A DNA stretch of 64,000 nucleotides. It comes from Cavia porcellus. Its lineage: Eukaryota > Chordata > Mammalia > Rodentia > Caviidae. Below, piece by piece: positions 22,695-35,739 of the stretch. The notes under the pieces are model-generated. The model did no database searches, was not told where the DNA came from, and was given only the letters and a program-made list of their open reading frames with translations. The translations under genes were made by a program, and so were the position numbers. The stretch covers positions 868,001 to 932,000 of the forward strand of contig NW_026947543.1 in the NCBI RefSeq assembly GCF_034190915.1, read 5' to 3'. The stretch's first letter is position 1, and the number at the start of each line of letters is the position of its first letter.

Positions 22695-22842
22695 GCTTGG
22701 CATGGTCGCTCATGCCTATAATCCCAGCAATCTGGGGGCTGAGGTGGATGGATCCTTGGGAGTTCCTGTCCATCGTGGGCTATGAAATTATCTCAAGGCC
22801 TCTTTCAACAACTACATAAGATGCTGTTTCCAAAAAGAGGAC
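22695..22842 (+). mobile_element. Degenerate B1 SINE, unit 6
   Basis: a-type copy with GTTCCTGTCC. Confidence 0.85.
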
Positions 22843-23384
22843 AACAGAAAACTAGACACACTTGGTCTAGGTCCCGGGGTTCACTACATGAGTTGTGGAG
22901 TCTAAATATTCCATGCCATGAGAAAATACCTGGGATTTTTAGTGAAAGGGGCATTTGCATCCCTTTTCTAAGGGTTTCCCTTTCACCATGTTACATTTGA
23001 ATTCTGGGAAAACCTGCTGGTGACAAGCTATCTAGCATTGTGTTGGTTTAGGTATTGAGCTAGTACCTCATGTTTAGTGTTCAGGGATATGCCGGAATGG
23101 CTGCAGACCTCCTTGAAATAGCTATTGCAGACAAGTGAACCCCGAGGAAGCTGGATAGTTGAAGCAGGCACTCCAAATATTCATGCACTGCAAGGATTCA
23201 CTTTCATTTTGGGACTCATCTTCTGGTTGCTGGCTTTTAGTGCTAACTGATACTACCATGGTGGCAGTAATCCAGCAGAGACTGCATGTATGGTTTGCAG
23301 GTTTGCTTCCCAAGCCACCAGAAACTTGGCAGAACCCAAATCATTGTGGCATTTTCTTTACTCCCCTGAAACATTTGGCTTTCT

Positions 23385-24027
23385 AAGTTTGAAAATTGAA
23401 TAGACTGGGCTAGTCAGGTTTGGACCCCATGTACCACCAACTGAGCTAAAGACAGAGCCAATTACTTCCCTCCACTTGTCAAAATATGTCAAATTTGCTT
23501 GGTCACCACAACTTCAAAGAAAATTCTGAGGCAACTTAGAGTGGTGAATCAAATACTGCCTGATTGGAATGGCTGTGGTTGTATGAGGTGGAAAGCTGCA
23601 GAGTTGGGTTGAAACTGTTCACAGAAATCCACAGGCTTGTGGTTACCAGGCAACCACACTGGGCTGAGATTGGCTGAACATCACTGTGAGGTGGATTTTA
23701 GGCTCTAGGTTTGAAAATTTAAAAGACTGGGGTAGTCAAGTTTGGAACACATCGACCACAGACAGACCAAAAGGTCTTTCAATTACTTCCCTCCACTTCT
23801 CAAAATATGTCAAATTTTCTTGATCACTACAAGTGTAAAAAAATTTCTGAGGCAACATAGAGAGGCTAATCAAATACTGCATGATTGGAATGGCTGTGGT
23901 TGTATGAGGTGGAAAGCTGCAGAGTTGGGCTGAAATAGTTCACAGAAAGCCACAAGCTTGTGGTTGCCAGGCAACCACACTGGGCTGTGATTGGCTGAGC
24001 ACCATTGTGAGCTGGACTTTAGGCTCT
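23385..24027 (+). repeat. Internal tandem duplication A+B, unit 7
   Basis: X-box A at 23639-23657 has the GGTTACC change. X-box B at 23960-23978 is perfect, unlike unit 5, whose first half is otherwise alike. Confidence 0.93.
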
Positions 24028-24124
24028 AGGATACAAGTGTGCAGTAGGAGACCTGAGTCACAATGCTGGGCGTTGCCATGGAGACCTCAGTGGCACAGAG
24101 GACTTGTAGGGCAAGATTTAAATA
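23960..24124 (+). promoter_or_regulatory. Promoter-like cluster, unit 7
   Basis: All five elements are intact, with the one-base shorter spacer. TATA-like box 24117-24124. Confidence 0.5.
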
Positions 24125-26566
24125 GGATGAATATTCTTGGCCTGGTATGCCACAGGATTCTCACTGAAGGCTTCACTGCTCAGAATTTGGGGATGGAAAT
24201 GCTTGCCAATCTACACATGGATGTACTTTCAATGGGATATGAAATATGCCAGGGCCTGGCAGATGTTCTCTGACATGTCCTATCCTTCAGCATATGCTTT
24301 TCCCTTGTCATGTCTGTCATTTGGCTGAGTCCTGTTCCCTAAACTATTCAGTCAAGACTTGTTGGAATCATTCACCTGCAGTATAAGAGCTTTCCGTGAA
24401 ATTTCTCCGCAGAAATCCTCTGCAAGCACATAGCTTTGGATATGAGAGACAGTGGTGGAAGTTGAATTTCAAGGGCAGATATTTGAAAACAATGAAACAA
24501 GCCCCGAATAAGATGTTTACATGTTTCCCAGATGAATATGTTTGGAAATACTGGGGAAGATGGAGATCAAGACTGAGAAGAGTGCACACGCAATTCAAGG
24601 TACAAAAACCAGGCAAAAACATGGGAAAGCAAGAGAGCTGGTTACTTGGATGTAAAAATCTTTGATGATGAAAGGAAAATTATATTCTCATGGTGATTTA
24701 ATCAGGCTGTAGCAGTGAAGTTCTCATGTTGGTTGTCCTATGTGTGGCCTTCTGCATTGGGCAGTGGATGCAGGACAGGAGATCTTCAAATAAATCTGGT
24801 GGAACACAAAATAGTGAAAAAAATATCAATCTAAATCCTGTGTATTCCTTCCCTTTGAGAACATGTATGGGTAATGTCCGGAGTTTCAAAAGAGAAAATG
24901 TCTATTGGGTCATGGTTTCACCAATGAAATGGTCACTTCACATAACATTTTGAATTTTACTTTCACAGTTGCTCATGTACCGGGCCTGAGTAAAGCAGAA
25001 TGCAGAGTAAGCCTCATCAATAGTTGTGCATTCCATAAGTGGTTTTAAAACCAGTGAAACCCTTTGGACCTAGTGTTTGTATTTAATTGGTTGATTGGTT
25101 TTTCAAATTGTTTGTTTTACTATTTTTAACTTTGGGAGTCAGGGAAGCCCTCACTCATAGTGATTTAGACCTCTCCAAAAGCTCTGAAGTTATTGATGTA
25201 ACAGCTATTACATGTTATAAGTTTCTCCTATTAAAACTTGAAAGACTAACAGACTCTGCTACTTTTCATCTAAATTCAGTGTTGCGCTAAATTCAGTGTT
25301 GGACTTTATTTACAATTCCTTTGAAATGTGTCCTCCTCTAGTCACTGGTCGTGCTGGAATGTACTTTCTTGTGAAGACAGGATTTGAGCAAATTGACACA
25401 AGTACAGTTTGCCACTACTCTGGACACCTGATTAAATATCGAGTTGCCTAAATGGTGTGTGTTTTACTTTGATCTCTGCTCACACTTTGCTCATCCAGTT
25501 AGAACCACAGGGCTCCAGGCCATAGCATTCTAGGCCTAAACAAGAAAATTTCCATTCCGTTTTGGGAGTTCATTCGTCTCTCATAATTACTTTTTCCACA
25601 AATGAGTGCTTCAGGAGAGGCCCTGTCTAAATGTGGAGAGGCCCATTTTCATTTACTCACTTTCAGACTTTCTAAGATTTTCAGTTATTAGAGGTTTGCC
25701 CAGACTTGCCATTGTCAAGGGACAGTGCACTTCACTTGAAGTTGTGCAGTATTACTTCATGTGTCTCCGTGGAAATTCCACCAATGGGAAACTCTTGCTG
25801 TAGTCATCTCCAGGTGTTTCTGCCTAAGAAAATATAACTAACAAAGGATGTGGTTTCAAGCAGAATGAGGAATGGAGGGATAATCTTTATTTCAGTGCAG
25901 GTTGACCTTTCAAAGAAACAGTAATTCCTATGAAATAGGAGGTAAAATCTTTTGTAAAGAGACATGGATATGACATGCTCAACTTCATGTCACATTTTTT
26001 AAAAAGCCAAGGGCATTTGAGAAATTCTTGGCTGCTGAATTGTCCCTTTTTCAAATTTCTCTTAGGTAAGACACTCCAGTTTCTTCAAACCATGGTACTG
26101 TTCCTTCCATGTAAAAAACCAAAGCAAAAAACAAAATAAATTAAAACAAAACCCATCAAATTACATTTGAGAGCACACAATTGCTCAGCAGGCCCACTAT
26201 TCAAGAAGCTAGAGGTACAGAAGCCTCAGCCTTCAGCCCATGGCCTGAAGTTTTGTCTCTATCATGGCCCCTCAATTCCCTGGCATGTCCACATTAACTC
26301 ATGAATCTTTACTCATTTCCTCTTCAAATGTACACGATCCAATATATTTGAACCCTGTTCATCTGGGCTGTAATCGTCCAAGGAAACACCAGAGGAAGGG
26401 CAGCCACACCCTTGCCTGGGGCCTTGGAGCTTATCACAATAGAAATGGAAACCTGAACAAGGGGAGAGAAAACAAAGAGAGGAATATTCCTGAAGCCTGA
26501 AACACAGAAGCTACCTATAGACCAGTAGTGGGATTTCACAAATTATGTAAGAATCTCTGTGCACAT

Positions 26567-26714
26567 GCTTGGCATGGATGCTCATGCCTATAATCCCAGG
26601 AATCTGGGTGCTGAGGTGGATGGATTCTTGGGAGTTCGAGTCCATCGTGGGCTACGAATTTATCTCAAGGCCACTTTCAACAACTACATAAGATGCTGTT
26701 TCCAAAAAGAGGAC
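26567..26714 (+). mobile_element. Degenerate B1 SINE, unit 7 (B box intact)
   Basis: GTTCGAGTCC retained. Private GGCCACTTTC. Confidence 0.85.
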
Positions 26715-27256
26715 AACAGAAAACTAGACACACTTGGTCTAGGTCCCGGGGTTCACTACATGAGTTGTGGAGTCTAAATATTCCATGCCATGAGAAAATA
26801 CCTGGGATTTTTAGTGAAAGGTGCATTTGCATCCCTTTTCTAAGGGTTTCCCTTTCACCATGTTACATTTGAATTCTGGGAAAACCTGCTGGTGACAAGC
26901 TATCTAGCATTATATTAGTTTAGGTATTGAGCTAGTACCTCATGTTTAGTGTTCAGGGTTATGCTGGAATGGCTGCAGACCTCCTTGAAATAGCTAGTGC
27001 AGACAAGTGAACCCCGAGGAAGCTGGATAGTTGAAGCAGGCACTCCAAATATTCATGCACTGCAAGGATTCACTTTCATTTTGGGACTCATCTTCTGGTT
27101 GCTGGCTTTTAGTGCTAACTGATACTACCATGGTGGCAGTAATCCAGCAGAGACTGCATGTATGGTTTGCATGTTTGCTTCTCAAGCCACCAGAAACTTG
27201 GCAGAACACAAATCATTGTGGCATTTTCTTTCCTCCCCTGAAACATTTGGCTTTCT

Positions 27257-27898
27257 AAGTTTGAAAATTGAATAGACTGGGCTAGTCAGATTTGGACCCC
27301 ATGTACCACCAACAGAGCTAAAGACAGAGCCAATTACTTCCCTCCACTTGTCAAAATATGTCAAATTTTCTTGGTCACCACAACTTCAAAGAAAATTCTG
27401 AGGCAACTTAGAGAGGTGAATCAAATACTGCCTGATTGGAATGGCTGTGGTTGTATGAGGTGGAAAGTTGCAGAGTTGGGCTGAAACTGTTCACAGAAAT
27501 CCACAGGCTTGTGGTTGCCAGGCAACCACACTTGGTGAGATTGGCTGAACATCACTGTGAGGTGGATTTTAGGCTCTAGGTTTGAAAATTTAAAAGACTG
27601 GGGTAGTCAAGTTTGGAACACTTCGACCACAGACAGACCAAAAGGTCTTTCAATTACTTCCCTCCACTTCTCAAAATATGTCAAATTTTCTTGATCACTA
27701 TAACTGTAAAAAAAATTCTGAGGCAACATAGAGAGGCTAATCAAATACTGCATGATTGGAATGGCTGTGGTTGTATGAGGTGGAAAGCTGCAGAGTTGGG
27801 CTGAAACAATTCACAGAAAGCCACAAGCTTGTGGTTGCCAGGCAACCACACTGGGCTGTGATTGGCTGAGCACCATTGTGAGCTGGACTTTAGGCTCT
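27257..27898 (+). repeat. Internal tandem duplication A+B, unit 8
   Basis: Perfect X-boxes at 27511-27529 and 27831-27849. Copy A has the CACTTGGTGAG deletion, as in units 3 and 6. Confidence 0.93.
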
Positions 27899-27996
27899 AG
27901 GATACAAGTGTGCAGTAGGAGACCTGAGTCACAATGCTGGGCGTTGACATGGAGACCTCAGTGTCACAGAGGACCTTGTAGGGCAAGATTTAAATA
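27831..27996 (+). promoter_or_regulatory. Promoter-like cluster, unit 8
   Basis: Perfect X-box and intact CCAAT and AP-1. Half site altered to GTTGACATGG. TATA-like box 27989-27996. Confidence 0.45.
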
Positions 27997-30439
27997 GGAT
28001 GAATATTCTTGGCCTGGTATGCCACAGGATTCTCACAAGGCTTCACTGCTCGGAATTTGGGGATGGAAATGCTTGCCAATCTACACATGGATGTACTTTC
28101 AATGGGATATGAAATATGCCAGGGCCTGGCAGATGTTCTCTGACATGTCCTATCCTTGAACATATGCTTTTCCCTTGTCATGTCTGTCATTTGGCTGAGT
28201 CCTGTTCCCTAAGCTATTCAGTCAAGACTTGCTGGAATCATTCACCTGCAGTATAAGAGCTTTCTGTGAAATTTCTCAGCAGAAATATTCTGCAAGCACA
28301 TAGCTTTGGATATGAGAGACAGTGGTGGAAGTTGAATTTCAAGGGCAGATATTTGAAAACAATGAAACAAGCCCCGAATAAGATCTTTACATGTTTCCCA
28401 GATGAATGTGTTTGGAAATACGGGGGAAGATGGAGATCAAGACTGAGAAGAGTGCACACCCATTTCAAGGTACAAAAACCAGGGAAAAACATGGGAAAGA
28501 AAGAGAGCTGGTTAATTTGATGTAAAAATCTTTGATGATGAAAGGAAAATTATATTCTCATAGTGATTTAATCAGGCTGTAGCAGTGAAGTTCTCTTGTT
28601 GGTTGTCCTATGTGTGGCCTTCTGCATTGGGCAGTGGATGCAGGACAGGAGATCTTCAAATAAATCTGGTTGAACACAAAATAGTGAAAAAAATATCAAT
28701 CTAAATCCTGTGTATTCCTTCCCTTTGAGAACATGTATGGATAATGTCCGGAGTTTCAAAAGAGAAAATGTCAATTGGGTCATGGTTTCACCAATGAAAT
28801 GGTCACTTCACATAACATTTTGAATTTTGCTTTCACAGTTGCTCATGTACCGGGCCTGAGTAAAGCAGAATGCAGAGTAAGCCTCATCAATAGTTGTGCA
28901 TTCCATAAGTGGTTTTAAAAACAGTGAAACCCTTTGGACCTAGTTTTTGTATTTAATTGGTTGATTGGTTTTTCAAATTGTTTGTTTTACTATTTTTAAC
29001 TTTGGGAGTCAGGGAAGCCCTCACTCATAGTGATTTAGACCTCTCCAAAAGCTCTGAAGTTATTGATGTAACAGCTATTACATGTTATAAGTTTCTCCTA
29101 TTAAAACTTGAAAGACTAACAGACTCTGCTACTTTTCATCTAAATTCAGTGTTGTGCTAAATTCAGTGTTGGACTTTTTTTTACAAGTCCTTTGAAATGT
29201 GTCCTCCTCGAGTCACTGGTCGTGCTGGAATGTACTTTCTTGTGAAGACAGAATTTGAGCAAATTGACACAAGTACCAGTGTGCCACTACTCTGGACACC
29301 TGGTTAAATATCGAGTTGCCTAAATGGTGTGTGTTTTACTTTGATCTCTGCTCACACTTTGCTCATCCAGTTAGAACCACAGGGCTCCAGGCCATAGCGT
29401 TCTAGGCCTAAACAAGAAAATTTCCATTCCGTTTTGGGAGTTCATTCGGCTCTCATAATTACATTTTCCACAAATGTGTGCTTCAGGAGAGGCCCTCTCT
29501 AAATGTGGAGAGGCCCATTTTCATTCTCTCACTTTCAGACTTTCTAAGATTTTCAGTTACTAGAGGTTTGCCCAGACTTGCCATTGTCAAGGGACAGTGC
29601 ACTTCACTTGAAGTTGTGCAGTATTACTTCATGTGTCTCCCTGGAAATTCCACCAATGGGAAACTCTTGTTGTAGTCATCTCCAAGTGTTTCTGCCTAAG
29701 AAAATATAACTAACAAAGGATGTGGTTTCAAGCAGAATGAGGAATGGAGGGATAATCTTTATTTCAGTGCAGGTTGACCTTTCAGAGAAACAGTAATTCC
29801 TACGAAATAGGAGGTAAAATCTTTTGTAAAGAGACATGGATATGACATGCTCAACTTTATGTCACATTTTTTAAAAAGCCAAGGGCATTTGAGAAATTCT
29901 TGGATGTTGAATTGTCCCTTTTTTCAAATTTCTCTTAGGGAAGACACTCCAGTTTCTTCAAACCATGGTACTGTTCCTTCCATGTAAAAAACCAAAGCAA
30001 AAATCAAAATAAATTAAAACAAAACCCATCAAATTACATTTGAGAGCACAAAATTGCTCAGCAGGCCCACTATTCAACAAGATAGAGGGACAGAAGCCTC
30101 AGCCTTCAGCCCATGGCCTGAAGTTTTGTCTCTATCATGGCCCCTCAGTTCCCTGGCATGTCCACATTAACTCATGAATCTTTACTCATTTCCTCTTCAA
30201 ATTCACAGGATCCAATATATTTGAACCCTGTTCACCTGGGCTGTAATCATCCAAGGACACACCAGATTAAGGGCAGCCACCCCCTTGTCTGGGGCCTTGG
30301 AGCTTATCACAACAGAAATGGAAACCTGAACAAGGGGAGCCAAAACAAAGAGAGGAATATTCCTAAAATCTGAAACACAGAAGCTACCTATAGACCAGTA
30401 GTGGGATTTCACAAATTATGTAAGAATCTCTGTGCACAT

Positions 30440-30587
30440 GCTTGGCATGGTCGCTCATGCCTATAATCCCAGCAATCTGGGGGCTGAGGTGGATGGATCC
30501 TTGGGAGTTCCTGTCCATCGTGGGCTATGAAATTATCTCAAGGCCTCTTTCAACAACTACATAAGATGCTGTTTCCAAAAAGAGGAC
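30440..30587 (+). mobile_element. Degenerate B1 SINE, unit 8
   Basis: a-type copy with GTTCCTGTCC. Just downstream, ACACCCTTGG and GGTTCCGGGG are private. Confidence 0.85.
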
Positions 30588-31129
30588 AACAGAAAACTAG
30601 ACACCCTTGGTCTAGGTTCCGGGGTTCACTACATGAGTTGTGGAGTCTAAATATTCCATGCCATGAGAAAATACCTGGGATTTTTAGTGAAAGGGGCATT
30701 TGCATCCCTTTTCTAAGGGTTTCCCTTTCACCATGTTACATTTCAATTCAGGGAAAAACTGCTGGTGACAAGCTATCTAGCATTATGTTGGTTTAGGTAT
30801 TGAGCTAGTACCTCATGTTTAGTGTTCAGGGATATGCCGGCATGGCTGCAGACCTCCTTGAAATAGCTATTGCAGACAAGTGAACCCCGAGGAAGCTGGA
30901 TAGTTGAAGCAGGCACTCCAAATATTCATGCACTGCAAGGATTCACTTTCATTTTGGGACTCATCTTCTGGTTGCTGGCTTTTAGTGCTAACTGATACTA
31001 CCATGGTGGCAGTAATCCAGCAGAGACTGCATGTATGGTTTGCAGGTTTGCTTCCCAAGCCACCAGAAACTTGGCAGAACCCAAATCATTGTGGCATTTT
31101 CTTTACTCCCCTGAAACATTTGGCTTTCT

Positions 31130-31771
31130 AAGTTTGAAAATTGAATAGACTGGGCTAGTCAGGTTTGGACCCCAGGTACCACCAACTGAGCTAAAGACAG
31201 AGCCAATTACTTCCCTCCACTTGTCAAAATATGTCAAATTTGCTTGGTCACCACAACTTCAAAGAAAATTCTGAGGCAACTTAGAGTGGTGAATCAAATA
31301 CTGCCTGATTGGAATGGCTGTGGTTGTATGAGGTGGAAAGCTGCAGAGTTGGGTTGAAACTGTTCACAGAAATCCACAGGCTTGTGGTTACCAGGCAACC
31401 ACACTGGGCTGAGATTGGCTGAACATCACTGTGAGGTGGATTTTAGGCTCTAGGTTTGAAAATTTAAAAGACTGGGGTAGTCAAGTTTGGAACACATCGA
31501 CCACAGACAGACCAAAAGGTCTTTCAATTACTTCCCTCCACTTCTCAAAATATGTCAAATTTTCTTGATCACTACAAGTGTAAAAAATTTCTGAGGCAAC
31601 ATAGAGAGGCTAATCAAATACTGCATGATTGGAATGGCTGTGGTTGTATGAGGTGGAAAGCTGCAGAGTTGGGCTGAAATAGTTCACAGAAAGCCACAAG
31701 CTTTTGGTTGCCAGGCAACCACACTGGGCTGTGATTGGCTGAGCACCATTGTGAGCTGGACTTTAGGCTCT
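31130..31771 (+). repeat. Internal tandem duplication A+B, unit 9
   Basis: X-box A at 31384-31402 has GGTTACC. X-box B at 31704-31722 has lost its first G (TTGG), so both are imperfect. Confidence 0.93.
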
Positions 31772-31868
31772 AGGATACAAGTGTGCAGTAGGAGACCTGA
31801 GTCACAATGCTTGGCGTTGCCATGGAGACCTCAGTGGCACAGAGGACTTGTAGGGCAAGATTTAAATA
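31704..31868 (+). promoter_or_regulatory. Promoter-like cluster, unit 9 (X-box damaged)
   Basis: The outermost base of the left X-box arm is lost, which also breaks the overlapping HindIII-centred palindrome. The other elements remain. TATA-like box 31861-31868. Confidence 0.42.
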
Positions 31869-34310
31869 GGATGAATATTCTTGGTCTGGTATGCCACAGG
31901 ATTCTCACTGAAGGCTTCACTGCTCAGAATTTGGGGATGGAAATGCTTGCCAATCTACACATGGATGTACTTTCAATGGGATATGAAATATGCCAGGGCC
32001 TGGCAGATGTTCTCTGACATGTCCTATCCTTGAGCATATGCTTTTCTGTTGTCATGTCTGTCATTTGGCTGAGTCCTGTTCCCTAAGCTATTCAGTCAAG
32101 ACTTGCTGGAATCATTCACCTGCAGTATAAGAGCTTTCTGTTAAATCTCTCAGCAGAAATCCTCTGCAAGCACATAGCTTTGGATATGAGAGACAGTGGT
32201 GGAAGTTGAATTTCAAGGGCAGATATTTGAAAACAATGAAACAAGCCCCGAATAAGATCTTTACATGGTTCCCAGATGAATATGTTTGGAAATACGGGGG
32301 AAGATGGAGATCAAGTCTGAGAAGAGTGCACATGCATTTTAAGGTACAAAAACCAGGGAAAAACATGGGAACCAAGAGAGCTGGTTAATTTGATGTAAAA
32401 ATCTTTGATGATGAAAGGAAAATTATATTCTCATGGTGATTTAATCAGGCTGTAGCAGTGAAGTTCTCATGTTGGTTGTCCTAAGTGTGGACTTCTGCAT
32501 TGGCCAGTGGATGCAGGACAGGAGATCTTCAAATAAATCTGGTGGAACACAAAATAGTGAAAAAAATATCAATCTAAATCCTGTGTATTCCTTCCCTTTG
32601 AGAACATATATGGATAATGTCCGGAGTTTCAAAAGAGAAAATGTCTATTGGGTCATGGTTTCACCAATGAAATGGTCACTTCACATAACATTTTGAATTT
32701 TGCTTTCACAGTTGCTCATGTACCGGGCCTGAGTAAAGCAGAATGCAGAGTAAGCCTCATCAATAGTTGTGCATTCCATAAGTGGTTTTAAAACCAGTGA
32801 AACCCTTTGGACCTAGTGTTTGTATTTAATTGGTTGATTGGTTTTTCAAATTGTTTGTTTTACAATTTTTAACTTTGGGATTCAGGGAAGCCCTCACTCA
32901 TAGTGTTTTAGATCTCTCCAAAAGCTCTGAAGTTATTGATGTAACAGCTATTACATGTTATAAGTTTCTCCTATTAAAACTTGAAAGACCAACAGACTCT
33001 GCTACCTTTCATCTAAATTCAGTGTTGCGCTAAATTCAGTGCTGGACTTTATTTACAAGTCCTTTGAAATGTGTCCTCCTCTAGTCACCGGTCGTGCTCG
33101 AATGTACTTTCTTGTCAAGACAGGATTTGAGCAAATTGAAACAAGTATAGTTTGCCACTACTCTGTACCCCTGGTTAAATATCGAGTTGCCTAAATGGTG
33201 TGTGTTTTACTTTGATCTAAGCTCATACTTTGCTCATCCAGTTAGAACCACAGGGCTCCAGGCCATAGCGTTCTAGGCCTAAACAAGAAAATTTCCATTT
33301 CATTTTGGGAGTTCATTCGTCTCTCATAATTACTTTTACTACAAATGTGTGCATCAGGAAAGGCCCTGTGTAAATGTGGAGAGGCCCATTTTCATTCACT
33401 CACTTTCAGACTTTCTAAGATTTTCAGTTACTAGAGGTTTACCCAGACTTGCCATTGTCAAGGGACAGTGCACTTCACTTGAAGTTGTGCAGTATTACTT
33501 CATGTGTCTCCGTGGAAATTCCACCAATGGGAAACTCTTGCTGTAGTCATCGCCAAGTGTTTCTGCCTAAGAAAATATAACTAACAAAGGATGTGGTTTC
33601 AAGTAGAATGAGGAATGGAGGGATAATCTTTATTCCAGTGCAGGTTGACCTTTCAAAGAAACAGTAATTCCTATGAAATAGGAGGTAAAATCTTTTGTAA
33701 AGAGACATGGATATGACATGCTCAACTTTATGTCACATTTTTTAAAAAGCCAAGGGCATTTGAGAAATTCTTGGCTGCTGAATTGTCCCTTTTTTCAAAT
33801 TTCTCTTAGGTAAGACACTCCAGTTTCTTCAAACCATGGTACTGTTCCTTCCATGTAAAAAACCAAAGCAAAAAACAAAATAAATTAAAACAAAACCCAT
33901 CAAATTACATTTGAGAGCACACAATTGCTCAGCAGGCCCACTATTCAAGAAGCTAGAGGTACAGAAGCCTCAGCCTTCAGTCCATGGCCTGAAGTTTTGT
34001 CTCTATCATGGCCCCTCAATTCCCTGGCATGTCCACATTAACTCATGAATCTTTACTCATTTCCTCTTCAAATGCACAGGATCCAATATATTTGAACCCT
34101 GTTCACCTGGGCAGTAATCATCCAAGGACACACCAGAGGAAGGGCAGCCAACCCCTTGCCTGGGGCCTTGGAGCTTATCACAATAGAAATGGAAACCTGA
34201 ACAAGGGGAGCCAAAACAAAGAGAGGAGTATTCCTATAGCCTGAAACACAGAAGCTACCTATAGACCAGTAGTGGGATTTCACAAATTATGTACGAATCT
34301 CTGTGCACAT

Positions 34311-34458
34311 GCTTGTCATGGTCGCTCATGCCTATAATCCCAGCAATCTGGGGGCTGAGGTGGATGCATCCTTGGGAGTTCAAGTCCATCGTGGGTTACG
34401 GATTTATCTCAAGGCCTCTTTCAACAACTACATAAGATGCTGTTTCCAAAAAGAGGAC
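34311..34458 (+). mobile_element. Degenerate B1 SINE, unit 9
   Basis: The B box is GTTCAAGTCC, which still fits GTTCRANNC. The first bases are GCTTGTCATGG. GTGGGTTACGG is shared with unit 16. Confidence 0.85.
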
Positions 34459-34999
34459 AACAGAAAACTAGACACACTTGGTCTAGGTCCCGGGGTTCAC
34501 TACATGAGTTGTGGAGTCTAAATATTCCATGCCATGAGAAAATACCTGGGAGTTTAGTGAAAGGGGCATTTGCATCCCTTTTCTAAGGGTTTCCCTTTCA
34601 CCATGTTACATTTCAATTCTGGGAAAACCTGCTGGTGACAAGCTATCTAGCATTATGTTGGTTTAGGTATTGAGCTAGTACCTCATGTTTAGTGTTCAGG
34701 GTTATGCCGGAATGGCTGCAGACCTCCTTGAAATAGCTATTGCAGACAAGTGAACCCCGAGGAAGCTGGATAGTTGAAGCAGGCACTCCAAATATTCATG
34801 CACTGCAAGGATTCACTTTCATTTTGGGACTCATCTTCTGGTTGCTGGCTTTTAGTGCTAACTGATACTACCATGGTGGCAGTAATCCAGCAGAGACTGC
34901 ATGTATGGTTTGCAGGTTTGCTTCCCAAGCCACCAGAAACTTGGCAGAACCCAAATCATTGTGGCATTTTCTTTCCTCCCCTGAAACATTTGACTTTCT

Positions 35000-35642
35000 A
35001 AGTTTGAAAATTGAATAGACTGGGCTAGTCAGGTTTGGACCCCATTTACCACCAACTGAGCTAAAGACAGAGCCAATTACTTCCCTCCACTTTTCAAAAT
35101 ATGTCAAATTTGCTTGGTCACCACAACTTCAAAGAAAATTCTGAGGCAACTTAGAGAGGTGAATCAAATACTGCCTGATTGGAATGGCTGTGGTTGTATG
35201 AGGTGGAAAGCTGCAGAGTTGGGTTGAAACTGTTCACAGAAATCCACAGGCTTGTGGTTACCAGGCAACCACACTGGGCTGAGATTGGCTGAACATCACT
35301 GTGAGGTGGATTTTAGGCTCTAGGTTTGAAAATTTAAAAGACTGGGGTAGTCAAGTTTGGAACACATCGACCACAGACAGACCAAAAGGTCTTTCAATTA
35401 CTTCCCTCCACTTCTCAAAATATGTCAAATTTTATTGATCACTACAAGTGTAAAAAGAATTCTGAGGCAACAAAGAGAGGCTAATCAAATACTGCATGAT
35501 TGGAATGGCTGTGGTTGTATGAGGTGGAAAGCTGCAGAGTTGGGCTGAAATAGTTCACAGAAAGCCACAAGCTTGTGGTTGCCAGGCAACCACACTGGGC
35601 TGTGATTGGCTGAGCACCATTGTGAGCTGGACTTTAGGCATT
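35000..35642 (+). repeat. Internal tandem duplication A+B, unit 10
   Basis: X-box A at 35254-35272 has GGTTACC. X-box B at 35575-35593 is perfect. The end reads TTAGGCATTAGG where most units have TTAGGCTCTAGG. Confidence 0.93.
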
Positions 35643-35739
35643 AGGATACAAGTGTGCAGTAGGAGACCTGAGTCACAATGCTGGGCGTTGCCATGGAGAC
35701 CTCAGTGGCACAGAGGACTTGTAGGGCAAGATTTAAATA
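35575..35739 (+). promoter_or_regulatory. Promoter-like cluster, unit 10
   Basis: All five elements are intact. The sequence between CCAAT and AP-1 has TTAGGCATTAGG. TATA-like box 35732-35739. Confidence 0.5.

Larger units (their letters stand above)
19041..22915 (+). repeat. Unit 6 (b-to-a dimer member)
   Basis: Carries the unit 3/6/8 signature: TTCTCAAGCC near 19434, CACTTGGTGAG near 19782 and GTTGACATGG. Both X-box palindromes (A 19764, B 20084) are intact. The second half is a type with the disrupted AGGGAAG site near 22194. Hairpin at 19067-19111. ATG frame at 22392. Confidence 0.95.
22916..26787 (+). repeat. Unit 7 (first half a, second half b)
   Basis: The first half matches unit 5 (copy A X-box GGTTACC, AAGATGTTTACATG near 24512), but its copy B palindrome is intact. 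The second half is b type with AAATGAGTGCTTC and intact AG|GTAAG near 26066. A private change turns AGCAGAAATCC into CGCAGAAATCC near 24409. ATG frame at 26264. Confidence 0.95.
26788..30660 (+). repeat. Unit 8 (b-to-a dimer member)
   Basis: Third copy of the unit 3/6 type: TTCTCAAGCC near 27181 and CACTTGGTGAG near 27529. A private two-base deletion near 28036 gives CTCACAAGG. The second half is a type with AGGGAAG near 29938. The ATG frame at 30137 ends IPKI rather than IPKV. Hairpin at 26814-26858. Confidence 0.95.
30661..34531 (+). repeat. Unit 9 (a-to-c mosaic, near twin of unit 16)
   Basis: It starts as a type, then from about 31.9 kb becomes a 'c' type shared with units 10, 16 and 17 (GGTCTGGTATGCC in 9, 10 and 17; GTTAAATCTC in 9, 10 and 17; CTAAGTGTGG in 9 and 16). 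TTACAATTTTTAACTTTGGGATTC near 32862 and GTTTTAGATCTC near 32904 are shared with unit 16. The copy B palindrome has lost its first arm (CTTTTGG). ATG frame at 34008. Confidence 0.95.
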
